Source of the DNA: Candidatus Bacteroides merdavium
Lineage (GTDB): Bacteria > Bacteroidota > Bacteroidia > Bacteroidales > Bacteroidaceae
Direction: 5' to 3'
DNA length: 64,000 nucleotides
Assembly: GCA_019116805.1 (NCBI GenBank)
Contig: DXAV01000089.1
Coordinates: 46,292 to 110,291 of the forward strand
The first letter of the stretch is position 1, and every line of letters starts with the position of its first letter. Below are positions 8,033-17,973 of this stretch, in pieces. The notes under the pieces are model-generated. The model was not told where the DNA came from, did not search any database, and saw only the letters and a program-made list of their open reading frames with translations. Made by a program: the position numbers and the translations under genes.

Positions 8033-9712
8033 ATGAATTTGTCAAATGCTTTATTGGGACTCTGCTTGTTGGCAACCCTGCCATTAGCCGCCCAACAAAC
8101 AGAGAACTACGTATCGAAGGTATGGGTGGCCGACCAGAGCAACGGCACTTACAAGAACCCTGTCCTCTATGCCGACTACTCTGACCCTGACGCCTGCCGC
8201 GTGGGTGATGACTTCTATATGACTTCGTCGAGCTTTAACTGCCTGCCGGGCCTCCAGATACTCCACTCCAAGGATCTGGTGAACTGGAGCATCATCGGCG
8301 CGGCCATCCCCTATAAACTAACGCCCGAGAGTTTTCCTGAACGGCCCGAACATGGCAACCGCGTATGGGCCCCCTCCATCCGCCACCACAACGGCGAATT
8401 CTACATCTTCTGGGGCGACCCCGACCAGGGCGCCTTCATGGTGAAAGCCAAAGACCCCAAGGGGCCGTGGACAGAGCCTGTACTCGTAAAAGCCGGCAAA
8501 GGCATCATCGACACCTGCCCCTTGTGGGATGACGACGGCAAAGTCTATCTGGTACATGCCTATGCAGGCAGCCGTGCCGAGCTGAAGAGCGTCATCGCCA
8601 TCTGCGAACTGAACGCCGAAGCCACGCAAGCCATCACCCCCTCGCGCATCGTCTTCGACGGCCACGAAGCGCACGAAACGTGCGAAGGCCCCAAATTTTA
8701 CAAAAAGGGCGACTATTACTACATCTTCCACCCAGCCGGCGGCGTACCTACGGGTTGGCAGGTCGTACTCCGTTCAAAGAACATTTACGGACCTTATGAA
8801 TGGAAGACGGTGCTGGCACAAGGCGATACGCCCGTCAACGGCCCCCATCAAGGCGCATGGGTGGACACGCCGACGGGTGAAGACTGGTTCCTCCACTTTC
8901 AAGACGTAGGTGCCTATGGGCGCCTCGTCCATCTGCAACCCATGAAGTGGGTGGACGGATGGCCCGTCATCGGAGAAGACAAGGACGGCGACGGATGCGG
9001 CCAACCTGTATTGACACACAAGAAGCCCAACGTAGGCAAGACCTACCCCGTCTGCACCCCGCAGGAGAGTGACGAGTTCGACGGCTACACCCTCTCGCCC
9101 CAATGGCAATGGCACGCCAACATCAACGAGAAGTGGGCCTACTACGCAGGCGACCAAAGCCTCGTCCGCCTCTATTCCTACCCTGTCGTAAAGGATTACA
9201 AAAACCTGTGGGACGTAGCCAACCTGCTCCTTCAGAAGACACCTGCCCCCAACTTCACCGCCACGATGAAGCTCACGTTCAAGCCCATCAGCAAGTATAA
9301 AGGCGAACGCACAGGCCTCGTCGTAATGGGTCTCGACTACGCTGGCCTCATCCTTGAGAATACGGACAAAGGACTGATACTCTCGCAAGTGGAGTGCCCC
9401 AAAGCAGAAAAAGGCACGCCCGAACAGGTCAACGCCTCCGTCCCCCTGACCGACCCGACCATCTATCTGCGCGTCAAGTTCAGTTGCGACGGCCAAAAGA
9501 TAGCCGAGAGTGAAGGTGGTCACGACCTCGTGGTGATGTGCGACTTCAGCTATAGCCTCAACGGGAAGAGCTTCAAGAAGCTGGGCAACCCCTTCCAAGC
9601 CAAGGAAGGCAAATGGATAGGCGCCAAGATAGGAACCTTCTGCACCCGCCCCGCCATCAAAACCAACGACGGCGGATGGGCGGACATCGACTGGTTCCGT
9701 ATCACCAAGTAA
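8033..9712 (+). CDS. GH43 glycoside hydrolase with C-terminal beta-sandwich
   Basis: Exported 559-residue enzyme (signal peptide ending in PLAAQ). Residues 40-330 form the GH43 five-bladed propeller. The general base Asp is in YADYSDPDACRVG, the pKa-tuning Asp is in DTCPLWDDDGKVY, and the general acid Glu is in HETCEGPKFYKKGD. Residues 345-559 form a DUF1349/GH43_C2-type lectin-like sandwich, usual for beta-xylosidase or alpha-L-arabinofuranosidase members. In a pectin locus it probably trims arabinose or xylose from side chains; the exact linkage cannot be read from sequence. It follows DUF4861 in one unit, with a perfect-stem terminator after it. Confidence 0.9.
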   Translation: MNLSNALLGLCLLATLPLAAQQTENYVSKVWVADQSNGTYKNPVLYADYSDPDACRVGDDFYMTSSSFNCLPGLQILHSKDLVNWSIIGAAIPYKLTPESFPERPEHGNRVWAPSIRHHNGEFYIFWGDPDQGAFMVKAKDPKGPWTEPVLVKAGKGIIDTCPLWDDDGKVYLVHAYAGSRAELKSVIAICELNAEATQAITPSRIVFDGHEAHETCEGPKFYKKGDYYYIFHPAGGVPTGWQVVLRSKNIYGPYEWKTVLAQGDTPVNGPHQGAWVDTPTGEDWFLHFQDVGAYGRLVHLQPMKWVDGWPVIGEDKDGDGCGQPVLTHKKPNVGKTYPVCTPQESDEFDGYTLSPQWQWHANINEKWAYYAGDQSLVRLYSYPVVKDYKNLWDVANLLLQKTPAPNFTATMKLTFKPISKYKGERTGLVVMGLDYAGLILENTDKGLILSQVECPKAEKGTPEQVNASVPLTDPTIYLRVKFSCDGQKIAESEGGHDLVVMCDFSYSLNGKSFKKLGNPFQAKEGKWIGAKIGTFCTRPAIKTNDGGWADIDWFRITK

Positions 9713-9743
9713 GGCATAAACCGTCCAAGCCACCCCATAAGAG

Positions 9744-9800
9744 AAACAGCCTTTTCCTGCAAAACGATGCTTTTCGGGCAGGAAAAGGCTGTTTTCTTCC
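9744..9800 (+). terminator. Terminator after GH43, with AAAACGATGCTTTT repeat in loop
   Basis: Perfect 17-bp arms (9744-9760 and 9778-9794) ending in a T-rich tail. The loop carries AAAACGATGCTTTT, and a second copy (AAAACAGTGCTTTT) lies at 9805-9818. This motif recurs in other intergenic regions of the window. Confidence 0.8.
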
Positions 9801-9854
9801 TCGTAAAACAGTGCTTTTTCCACATGCTCCCGACCGCCCTATCGAAATAAATGC

Positions 9855-9862
9855 TACTTTTG
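9855..9862 (+). promoter_or_regulatory. -7 box for the HAD phosphatase gene
   Basis: TACTTTTG (TAnnTTTG), 34 bp before the ATG at 9897. Confidence 0.65.
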
Positions 9863-9896
9863 CGCAGAAAAAGAAGAAACAGAAGGAGGAGACAAG

Positions 9897-10550
9897 ATGA
9901 AAAAACTGGTTATATTCGACCTCGACGGCACCCTGCTGAACACCATCGCCGACCTGGCACAAAGCACCAACCACGCCCTTGCGGCTTTGGGATATCCCAC
10001 TCACGAGGAAGCCGCCTACAAGTTCATGGTGGGCAACGGCATCAACAAGCTTTTCGAACGCGCCCTGCCCGAAGGAGAGAAAACGGAAGAAAACATCCTG
10101 AAAGTCCGTAGCCATTTCGTTCCCTACTACGACCAGCACAATGCCGACAAGAGCCGCCCTTACCCAGGCATCCCCGAGCTGTTGTCCCATCTCCAATCTC
10201 ACCAAGTCCAGTTGGCCGTAGCCTCCAACAAATATCAGTCGGCTACCGAAAAGCTCGCTGCCCACTACTTCCCCACCATCCGCTTCGCCGCCGTTTATGG
10301 CCAGCGTGAAGGAATAGCCACCAAGCCCGACCCTACCATAGTTTTCGACATCCTGAAGCAGACTTCAATCGCTCCCGACGACACCCTTTACGTAGGCGAC
10401 TCGGGTGTTGACATGCAGACGGCCCTCAATGCCCATATCACCGCCTGCGGCGTCACATGGGGCTTCCGCCCACTCACCGAATTGGAAGTCTTCTGTCCGA
10501 AACATATTGTCAACAGAGCAGAAGATATAGCAAATATTGTCTTGGCCTAA
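9897..10550 (+). CDS. HAD-family phosphatase, phosphoglycolate phosphatase-like
   Basis: Cytoplasmic 217-residue HAD hydrolase. Motif I is FDLDGTLLNT (nucleophile and acid Asp residues), motif II is the Ser in AVASNK, the motif III Lys is in ATKPDPT, and motif IV is YVGDSGVDM. A helical cap (residues 15-85) follows motif I, as in the Gph/PGMB subgroup. It would hydrolyse a small phosphate ester such as 2-phosphoglycolate; the substrate is not determined by the sequence. It has its own promoter and sits between two pectin-locus units, so it may be an older resident rather than part of pectin catabolism. Confidence 0.88.
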   Translation: MKKLVIFDLDGTLLNTIADLAQSTNHALAALGYPTHEEAAYKFMVGNGINKLFERALPEGEKTEENILKVRSHFVPYYDQHNADKSRPYPGIPELLSHLQSHQVQLAVASNKYQSATEKLAAHYFPTIRFAAVYGQREGIATKPDPTIVFDILKQTSIAPDDTLYVGDSGVDMQTALNAHITACGVTWGFRPLTELEVFCPKHIVNRAEDIANIVLA

Positions 10551-10575
10551 ACCAAGACTAAACCCGCCTCCTACT

Positions 10576-10608
10576 TCCAGAAACATGTTGCCCAACATGT
10601 TTTCTGGA
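10576..10608 (+). other. Hairpin upstream of susC
   Basis: Arms TCCAGAAACATGTT and AACATGTTTTCTGGA pair with a single bulge around a 4-base loop. No T-run follows on either strand, so this is not an obvious terminator. It may shape the 3' end of the phosphatase mRNA. Confidence 0.4.
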
Positions 10609-10690
10609 GGAATATTCTTAAAGTCCACATACATAACAAAAATTCCCACCCTAAAAACAAATATTCCACATACCCTCGTTTACAATCTTA

Positions 10691-10698
10691 TACATTTG
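10691..10698 (+). promoter_or_regulatory. -7 box for the susCD operon
   Basis: TACATTTG (TAnnTTTG), 63 bp before the first possible susC start, leaving a leader of about 55-60 bases, which is common for SusC transcripts. Confidence 0.6.
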
Positions 10699-10761
10699 CA
10701 GCAATGTATTAACAGTGTGTTCGACCACACTAAATAGAAACTTACTATTTTATTTAATAAC

Positions 10762-13700
10762 ATGCTAAGAATGTCTAACAAGATGAAAACCATGCGCACC
10801 GCGCTACTAACCCTATTAGTAGCCTTGATATCGCTCAGCGTATCGGCGCAAAATGTAACCGTAAAGGGTACCGTGAAAGACAAAACAGGAGAAACCGTCA
10901 TCGGTGCTTCCGTAGTTGAAAAAGGGAATACCAGTAATGGTACCATCACAGACATTGACGGTAACTACACCATCAGTGTACCAGCCAACGCTACCATCGT
11001 ATTCTCCTACGTAGGTATGACAACACAGGAAGCATCTGTCAAAGGAAAGACACAGATCGACATCGTCATGGAAGATGACGCCCAAGCTCTAGAAGAAGTT
11101 GTAGTCATCGGTTATGGTGCCGTCAAACGTAAAGACTTGACTGGATCTGTAGCAACCGTAAGCTCTGATGTATTGGCTGCAGTACCTGTGGCATCAGCAA
11201 CAGAAGCCCTGACTGGTAAAATGGCTGGTGTACAAATCACCACGACTGAAGGTTCTCCTGACGCAGAAATGAAAATCCGCGTACGTGGCGGCGGCTCAAT
11301 TACAGGAGACAATACCCCTCTGTTTATTGTAGATGGTTTCCCTGTTGAATCCATTTCCGATATACCAGCTTCAGACATCGAGGACATCACCGTTCTGAAA
11401 GATGCTTCTTCTACAGCCATCTATGGTTCTCGTGGTGCAAATGGTGTAATTCTTGTTACGACCAAATCTGGTAAAGAAGGAAAAATCAACGTCAGCTACA
11501 ACGCCTATTACAGCTGGAAAAAAATAGCCAAAACACTGGATGTACTCGATCCTTACGATTATGCAAAATGGCAATACGAACAAGCGTTGCTGAGAGGAAA
11601 CAGCTATGTAGAAGACTATGAAAGCTACTTTGGCTCTTACGAAGACTTGGACATGTATAAGAATATACCTTATAATGATTGGCAAGATTTAACTTTCGGA
11701 CGAACAGGTAACACCTTCAACCACAATTTAAGCATAACCGGCGGTAGTGAAAAAATAAAATACGCATTCAGCTACAGCCACATGAACGACAAAGCCATCA
11801 TGGAAGGTTCTGACTACAAACGTGACAACTTTAGCTTGAAATTGAACACCAAACCTGTTAAGAACGTAACTCTTGACTTCTCTATCCGTTACTCAGAAAC
11901 CAATATTGGAGGTGGTGGAGCTAATGATGTCAGCAGTACTTATGACTCAGATAAACGACTGAAGTACTCTGTCATCTACACTCCGATACCTTTGGAAAAC
12001 ATGGATTCCTCAGCAGGTAGTTCAGACGATGATTTAGGTAATCTCTATCACCCGTTGACTGCTATCTCGGACAATGATCGCGACCAAGAGCGCAAGACAC
12101 TGAATATGTCAGGCAGCTTCGGATGGGAAATCTTCAAAAATTTCAAGTTCAAAACCGAACTTGGATATGATGATTACCGCAATGACGATCTCCGTTTTTA
12201 TGGACTTACCACCTATTATGTAAAGAATGTACCTTCTGCAGAGAACCAAAACCTACCGGCTATTCAAATTGCCAATACCAATCGTCATAAGTTCCGCAAC
12301 ACCAATACTATCAGCTACGACTTCTCTGACTTATTCAAAGGAGACAGCCACCATTTGAATGCAATGATCGGCCATGAGTGGATCATCACCAAATCCAGCA
12401 AACTTACCAATATTGTACATGGTTTCCCCGAAACATTTACAGCTGCTGATGCATGGAAACTGACTTCTATGGGAACCCCCTTCTCTATCGACAATTTCTA
12501 TGATCCAGATGACAAACTCTTGTCCTACTTCGGACGTATAAACTACGACTACCAGAGCAAATATCTATTGAGCGCAACTTTCCGTGCCGATGGTTCTTCC
12601 AAATTTGCAGCTGGCAACCAGTGGGGATACTTCCCTTCAGCAGCTGTCGCATGGCGTGTATCCTCTGAAAACTTCATGGAAGGTACTAAAGAATGGTTGG
12701 ACGACTTAAAACTCCGATTTAGCTATGGTACTGCAGGAAACAATAACATTCCTTCAGGACAGATGGTACAAACTTATAGTAACTCTGCTACTTCTTGGAT
12801 CAATGGTTTCTCCAACTATTGGGCACCTTCCAAGACAATGGCTAACCCCGATTTAAAATGGGAAACAACCATTACCCGTAACTTAGGTTTGGATTTCACT
12901 GTACTTGGTGGTAAGTTGAATGGTACCATCGAAGCCTATTTGAATACCACAACTGATTTGCTTATCCAATTCCCTGTAGGTGGAACCGGATATGATACAC
13001 AATACAGAAATATGGGTAAGACTGAAAACAAAGGTATCGAAGCAAGCATCAATTGGACTATTGTTAACAAAAAAGATTGGGGAGTAAGCTTCAATGCTAA
13101 TATCGGCTTCAATAAAAATACCATTAAAGATCTGGGTATGATGAACGATTTCGGAGCAGAAACCTACTGGGCTTCTTCTGAAATCGGAAATGACTTCTGG
13201 ATTGCTAAAGGTGGTTCTGTAGGCCAAATGTATGGTTACCGTTCAGACGGACGCTACGAAGCAAGTGACTTTGTAGGTTATGACGCAGCTACAGATTCCT
13301 GGATTCTGAAAGAAGGTGTAGTAGACGCATCCGCTGTTGTTGGTAAAATCCGTCCAGGCTCCATGAAGCTGAAAAATATAGATGGAAGCGAAGATAACAA
13401 AGTTACAACCGACGATCGCGAAATTATTGGTGATGCCAACCCGTTGCATACAGGTGGTTTTGGTATTAGCGCATACGCCTATGGTTTTGATCTGAGCGCC
13501 AATTTCAACTGGAGCTTCGGCAACGATGTCTACAATGCCAACAAAATCGAGTTTACCCAAACAGGTAAATATCAATATCGTAACATGACCTCTGAAATGG
13601 CAGATGGAAAACGTTGGACTAACCTGAGAGCTGACGGTACACTCAGTACCGATTTGGAAGAATTGGCAGCCATGAATGCCAACACAACCATGTGGTCTCC

Positions 13701-13989
13701 ATTAACCGATCGTATGATATTCAGCGACTGGGCTGTAGAAGACGGTTCATTCCTCCGTTTGAACACATTAACTTTGGGATACACGCTCCCGAAATCATTA
13801 CTGAGCAAAGTAAAAATACAAAATCTGCGCTTCTACGTAACAGGATACAATCTCTTCTGCCTGACAAGCTACACGGGTTATGACCCAGAAGTATCAACCA
13901 TACGTAAGACTAATCTGACTCCTGGCGTTGATTACTCTGCATACCCAAAGAGTCGTCAATTTGTAGTAGGTGTAAACCTGAATTTCTAA
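10762..13989 (+). CDS. SusC/RagA-family TonB-dependent outer-membrane transporter
   Basis: Outer-membrane importer for oligosaccharides, working with the SusD lipoprotein encoded next. After the signal peptide (ending VSAQ) comes a carboxypeptidase-D-like regulatory domain with DIDGNYTI, then the TonB-box region EEVVVIGYG, the plug (about residues 125-235, with DGFPVESISDIP and GSRGANGVILVTTKSG), and a long 22-stranded barrel ending in Phe (GVNLNF). The product is about 1,070 residues, normal for SusC. Later Met codons at 10771, 10783 and 10792 are equally plausible starts. Context predicts pectin-derived oligogalacturonides as cargo. Expression is probably driven by the hybrid sensor encoded at 18192-22652. 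Confidence 0.95.
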   Translation: MLRMSNKMKTMRTALLTLLVALISLSVSAQNVTVKGTVKDKTGETVIGASVVEKGNTSNGTITDIDGNYTISVPANATIVFSYVGMTTQEASVKGKTQIDIVMEDDAQALEEVVVIGYGAVKRKDLTGSVATVSSDVLAAVPVASATEALTGKMAGVQITTTEGSPDAEMKIRVRGGGSITGDNTPLFIVDGFPVESISDIPASDIEDITVLKDASSTAIYGSRGANGVILVTTKSGKEGKINVSYNAYYSWKKIAKTLDVLDPYDYAKWQYEQALLRGNSYVEDYESYFGSYEDLDMYKNIPYNDWQDLTFGRTGNTFNHNLSITGGSEKIKYAFSYSHMNDKAIMEGSDYKRDNFSLKLNTKPVKNVTLDFSIRYSETNIGGGGANDVSSTYDSDKRLKYSVIYTPIPLENMDSSAGSSDDDLGNLYHPLTAISDNDRDQERKTLNMSGSFGWEIFKNFKFKTELGYDDYRNDDLRFYGLTTYYVKNVPSAENQNLPAIQIANTNRHKFRNTNTISYDFSDLFKGDSHHLNAMIGHEWIITKSSKLTNIVHGFPETFTAADAWKLTSMGTPFSIDNFYDPDDKLLSYFGRINYDYQSKYLLSATFRADGSSKFAAGNQWGYFPSAAVAWRVSSENFMEGTKEWLDDLKLRFSYGTAGNNNIPSGQMVQTYSNSATSWINGFSNYWAPSKTMANPDLKWETTITRNLGLDFTVLGGKLNGTIEAYLNTTTDLLIQFPVGGTGYDTQYRNMGKTENKGIEASINWTIVNKKDWGVSFNANIGFNKNTIKDLGMMNDFGAETYWASSEIGNDFWIAKGGSVGQMYGYRSDGRYEASDFVGYDAATDSWILKEGVVDASAVVGKIRPGSMKLKNIDGSEDNKVTTDDREIIGDANPLHTGGFGISAYAYGFDLSANFNWSFGNDVYNANKIEFTQTGKYQYRNMTSEMADGKRWTNLRADGTLSTDLEELAAMNANTTMWSPLTDRMIFSDWAVEDGSFLRLNTLTLGYTLPKSLLSKVKIQNLRFYVTGYNLFCLTSYTGYDPEVSTIRKTNLTPGVDYSAYPKSRQFVVGVNLNF

Positions 13990-14010
13990 ACCGTATAAAA
14001 GCATAAGATA

Positions 14011-15792
14011 ATGAAAAAAATAGTATATATTTCCCTTTTATCATTGTCCTTGACAGGACTGATGTCATCTTGTGACCTGGATGCGCCAAGCCAGTCGGCA
14101 TTGGATTCCTCCGTCATTTTTTCCACTCCCTCATTGGCAGAAGCTGCAGTAATGGGCATTCACCAGTCTTTTGGTGAAACCAACTCTTACCGCGGACGTT
14201 TTCTTCCTTATTATGGCATAAACTCGGACGTGGAATGGATCAACAACATGGAACCAACCAAAATGCCGGATGCTGGAAAATATGATCTGTGTACATATGC
14301 GGCTACTGCAACAAATACACAGATGAATACGACCAACAATGCATATGCCAAATTCTATGAAGGAATTGAACGTGCTAATCAAGCCATCGTCGGTCTTCGC
14401 AACTATGGAAATGTAGAGACCAACGCTACTATGGCTCAACTACTGGGAGAAGCATTAACTCTTCGTGCCGTACTATACCTGGATCTTGTCAAAGGATGGG
14501 GAGACGTACCTGCACGTTTCGAACCAATAACCACAGAAACCATGTATCAGGGCAGAGCAGACAGAGACGTCATCTACAAACAACTGTTAGCCGACCTTGA
14601 AGAAGCAAGCAACTTAGTAACATGGCCTAACGGAAGCAGTGTAACACAATCCGTAGAACGTGTCAACAAGGCTTTCGTAAAGGGATTACGTGCACGCATA
14701 GCTCTTTATGCGGGTGGCTATAGCCAGCGTACCGATGGTATCCGCCTGAGTAATGACCCAGAACTTTCACGTACTTCCATGTACACCATTGCCCGTGACG
14801 AATGCTTGGACGTCATCAATCATTGCCCTTCCTTAGCAAATCTTGCATTTAAAGACAACTTCCTGAGACTCTGCCAAGATGTCGTTTCAGCCGGAGCAGA
14901 ATCTTTGTGGGAAATACCGTTTTCTGATGGACGTGGACGTGTTTTATACACATTTGGAGTAAAACATAATGCCAAAGACCAATATACACAGCAAGCTCAA
15001 GGTGGTGTCAATGGTCCTCTGCCCTATTTGTTCTATGACTACGACGTTGAAGATATACGCCGCGACATAACTTGTGTTCCATACGACTGGTCCAAAGAAT
15101 TAGTAAACGGACGTTCTAAACAAGAGCTTCGCAGCGTAAAAAGCTGGTGCTTTGGCAAACTCCGTTACGAATGGATGAACCGTATTGTCACTTCAACAAA
15201 CGATGATGGTGTCAACTGGCAATATATGCGCCTAGCAGACGTCTATTTGATGGCAGCTGAAGCGATTAATGAGCTTGAAGGTCCAGCTAATGCAGCACAA
15301 TGCCTAAAACCAATCCTAGATCGTGCTCTACCTGCAGCCAAAGTCTCAGCTTATATGGCTAACGCTACCGCAAGCAAAGATGCATTCTTCAATGCGATCG
15401 TAGATCAACGCGCGTTTGAATTTGCGGGTGAATCGCTCAGAAAAGCAGACTTAATCCGCTGGAATCTGCTGAAAGTCAAACTAGACGAAGCCAAAGACAA
15501 AATGATGAAACTAGCACGCCGAGAAGCTCCTTACAACGACCTTCCTGAAAAACTATACTACCAAACGGCAGAAGATGGTGAAACGTTGATGATTTATGGT
15601 CTAAACCATGGTGATACAGACGAGGCAGGCGAAGCACTGGGCTACGAAAGCAACACGACTTGGCTTTCTACAGAAAAACTGGAAGATGCACTCATCAATG
15701 CACTCTATACTCAAAACCCTGACGAAAACCAAGTTTGGCCCATTTGGCAAACATTCATTGACAGCAGCAATGGTATGTTGAGCAATGACTAA
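14011..15792 (+). CDS. SusD/RagB-family surface glycan-binding lipoprotein
   Basis: Cell-surface lid protein of the SusCD transporter, 593 residues. The lipoprotein signal ends at LMSSC (Cys near residue 21). Helical TPR-like repeats start after residue 45 (SLAEAAVMGIHQ), and the C-terminal half contains MRLADVYLMAAEAINE and VDQRAFEFAGESLRKADLIRW, hallmark SusD segments. It follows susC by 21 bp and is clearly cotranscribed. It should bind pectic oligosaccharides; specificity is inferred from the locus. Confidence 0.95.
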   Translation: MKKIVYISLLSLSLTGLMSSCDLDAPSQSALDSSVIFSTPSLAEAAVMGIHQSFGETNSYRGRFLPYYGINSDVEWINNMEPTKMPDAGKYDLCTYAATATNTQMNTTNNAYAKFYEGIERANQAIVGLRNYGNVETNATMAQLLGEALTLRAVLYLDLVKGWGDVPARFEPITTETMYQGRADRDVIYKQLLADLEEASNLVTWPNGSSVTQSVERVNKAFVKGLRARIALYAGGYSQRTDGIRLSNDPELSRTSMYTIARDECLDVINHCPSLANLAFKDNFLRLCQDVVSAGAESLWEIPFSDGRGRVLYTFGVKHNAKDQYTQQAQGGVNGPLPYLFYDYDVEDIRRDITCVPYDWSKELVNGRSKQELRSVKSWCFGKLRYEWMNRIVTSTNDDGVNWQYMRLADVYLMAAEAINELEGPANAAQCLKPILDRALPAAKVSAYMANATASKDAFFNAIVDQRAFEFAGESLRKADLIRWNLLKVKLDEAKDKMMKLARREAPYNDLPEKLYYQTAEDGETLMIYGLNHGDTDEAGEALGYESNTTWLSTEKLEDALINALYTQNPDENQVWPIWQTFIDSSNGMLSND

Positions 15793-15821
15793 TCGTATAA
15801 CCTTCTATAACAGGAACCATT

Positions 15822-17396
15822 ATGAACAGATTAAAAAAATATACTTTTGTGTTAGGGCTAGCTTTGGCAGCCCTGACTACAGCTTGTGAAGATCAAAGCG
15901 AAGAAATCACAAGCATTGATTATAGTCGCCTTTTTGCTCCCATCAACGTAGAAGCACGTGTTACGAACAGGACCAACGTACAATTGACCTGGACACCTAC
16001 AAAAGGAGCTACAGCTTATAACATCGAATTGTTTGCAAATGACAGTCTTACTTTTACAGGTTCACCATCTAATACCTATAATGGTATTACTGCTGACCAA
16101 ATGCCTTACCAAATCATAGGGTTAGAAGGAGAGACTCAATATTCAGCCCGAATTCAAGCTATATGCGAAGACGAAAGCAAAGCATCCAAATGGAGTGGCG
16201 TTTTCTTCGAAACTGATACAGAACAAATTCTGTCACCCGTCACAGAAGAGGATTTAACATTCAACTCTGTCACATTACATTGGACTCCAGGACAGACTGC
16301 TACAGAAATTGTGCTGACGCCTGCTGATGTACCAGCACATGCTGTTACTGCTGAAGAAATATCGGCAGGTGCAGCAACGATCACAGGTTTAAAAGCTGAA
16401 ACGCAATACACAGCCAAACTGATGAACGGAGATAAGACACGTGGTAGCCAGACATTTACAACACTAATCGATCTGGGAGGTGCCATCGAAGTTAAACCCG
16501 AAGATGACTTAGTAGCCATGATCGCTGCTGCCAATGCAGGAGATGCTTTTGCTCTCCATCCGGGTACTTACACTATTCCAAGCGAAGAAGGAGGTGTAGG
16601 TAAACTCAATATCAGCACAAGTATAGAAATCAAAGCCGTACGTCCCAGCGATCGTCCTATCATCAATGGATGCATCACACTGAACGACGGCGCATCACTG
16701 AGCATTAAGCAAGTTGTACTCGATGGAAGTAATACAGACGGAAGCCAAGCGTTCGATTTCAAGACCGCAGCAAATTATGACAAGTTAATCGTTGATGATT
16801 GTGAAATCAAAAACTACGGTAAAGGCTTCTATTATGTCAACGTAGCAGCCCAAATTGCAGAAATAACAATCAATAATTGTTTGATTTCAAATATTGAATG
16901 CGATGGCGGGGATATGTTTGACTGCCGAAAAGGTTACATTGCAGCTCTCAACATCTCCAACACAACGGTATGGAACAGCTGTAAAGCGCGTGATTTTGTC
17001 CGCTACGATGACGCGTCAAGCAGCTTTGCTGGTGCAGCCCCTGTGATTACAATTGACCATTGTACAATTGACGGAGTTAGTAACGATGCCAGCAGACGTT
17101 TCTTCTATGTACGTTTCAAGAACAACAGCATCACATTTACTAACAATATCCTTTCCAATATGAATGCATGCGGAAGAGGATTCTCAGACAGTGGAAATAC
17201 AGCTATTCCAACATTTGGCAACAACAACTATTTCAACACAACCAACTTTATCTCTAACGATGGCGGAACTGCTAAATTCTTTGATGAAAAAGGCACAGCC
17301 CTTGATCCTGGATATAAAGACGCCGCTAATGGAGATTTCACATTATCTAACGAAGACCTTATCTATTATCAAGTTGGTGACCCACGCTGGTATTGA
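15822..17396 (+). CDS. Surface lipoprotein with Fn3-like and beta-helix domains (DUF4957/DUF5123 type)
   Basis: Third gene of the susCD operon, in the position of a SusE-type surface glycan-binding protein; 524 residues. The lipobox is LTTAC (Cys near residue 22). Residues 40-130 and about 140-210 are two Ig/fibronectin-like domains (NVQLTWTPTKGATAYNIELF, SVTLHWTPGQTATEI). From residue 225 on, the protein becomes a right-handed beta-helix resembling DUF4957 followed by DUF5123, as seen in Bacteroidota pectin loci. No GH28 or lyase catalytic signature is visible, so I infer binding rather than cleavage of homogalacturonan. A strong terminator follows. Confidence 0.85.
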   Translation: MNRLKKYTFVLGLALAALTTACEDQSEEITSIDYSRLFAPINVEARVTNRTNVQLTWTPTKGATAYNIELFANDSLTFTGSPSNTYNGITADQMPYQIIGLEGETQYSARIQAICEDESKASKWSGVFFETDTEQILSPVTEEDLTFNSVTLHWTPGQTATEIVLTPADVPAHAVTAEEISAGAATITGLKAETQYTAKLMNGDKTRGSQTFTTLIDLGGAIEVKPEDDLVAMIAAANAGDAFALHPGTYTIPSEEGGVGKLNISTSIEIKAVRPSDRPIINGCITLNDGASLSIKQVVLDGSNTDGSQAFDFKTAANYDKLIVDDCEIKNYGKGFYYVNVAAQIAEITINNCLISNIECDGGDMFDCRKGYIAALNISNTTVWNSCKARDFVRYDDASSSFAGAAPVITIDHCTIDGVSNDASRRFFYVRFKNNSITFTNNILSNMNACGRGFSDSGNTAIPTFGNNNYFNTTNFISNDGGTAKFFDEKGTALDPGYKDAANGDFTLSNEDLIYYQVGDPRWY

Positions 17397-17417
17397 TAAT
17401 CTGATATCTACATAAAA

Positions 17418-17460
17418 CAAAGTCCTGATAACTTCAATTAGTTATCAGGACTTTTGTTTT
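17418..17460 (+). terminator. Terminator of the susCD operon
   Basis: Long near-perfect stem (AGTCCTGATAACT and AGTTATCAGGACT) with a 6-base loop, flanked by A-rich and T-rich tails, so it may work on both strands. It lies 22 bp after the stop. Confidence 0.88.
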
Positions 17461-17585
17461 AATAGTAGGGGTATATCAAACCACATGAATTCGAAACAAA
17501 ACCAAAAAAATAGCAAGTTACCCGTCATGGGCATACCTGCATAGCCTGTAAAGCCCAACTATCGTCGTACTTTTCCTCAAGTCCA

Positions 17586-17636
17586 TAGTTACGCCGCTAA
17601 AGTGGGTGTTTAGCGCGCTAAAGTAGATAGTTACGG
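17586..17636. repeat. Direct repeats around a 14-bp palindrome
   Basis: TAGTTACG (17586-17593 and 17628-17635) and CGCTAAAGT (17595-17603 and 17616-17624) each occur twice, and the perfect palindrome TTTAGCGCGCTAAA sits at 17609-17622. Confidence 0.7.
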
Positions 17637-17678
17637 AACTCATCTGAACTATAACAGAGACCGCCAAGTGTATGATAA

Positions 17679-17973
17679 TTTTAAGCTCAACGCTCACGTT
17701 TATCCCTTGGACGCCCTGTCGAGCCAAACAATCTCTCAAGCCGTTTTAGGCTATTTTCACTGTCTATTCTGCAAGAATCGGATGCAAGATTTTTCAATAA
17801 AAACAACGTAGCGTGAATACAGCCGAGATATGATAATCTCACCTTTCCTTGTATATCTGTGGAACATTTACAAGTCCCAATACAGTTATTATATTTTACA
17901 TTTTAACTTTTTATAAAATTTTTCTCTCTCGACAAGGGGTCCATAGTGGCGGTCGTGAGCGTTGAGCTTAAAA
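17679..17973. repeat. Long inverted repeat, possible invertible segment or MITE
   Basis: A 20-bp perfect inverted repeat (17679-17698 against 17954-17973, core TAAGCTCAACGCTCACG). It is extended inward by a second paired block with 13 of 15 matches (17709-17723 against 17928-17942). The roughly 205-bp centre is AT-rich. Size and layout fit an invertible promoter segment or a small non-autonomous element; no recombinase gene is nearby. Confidence 0.65.
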
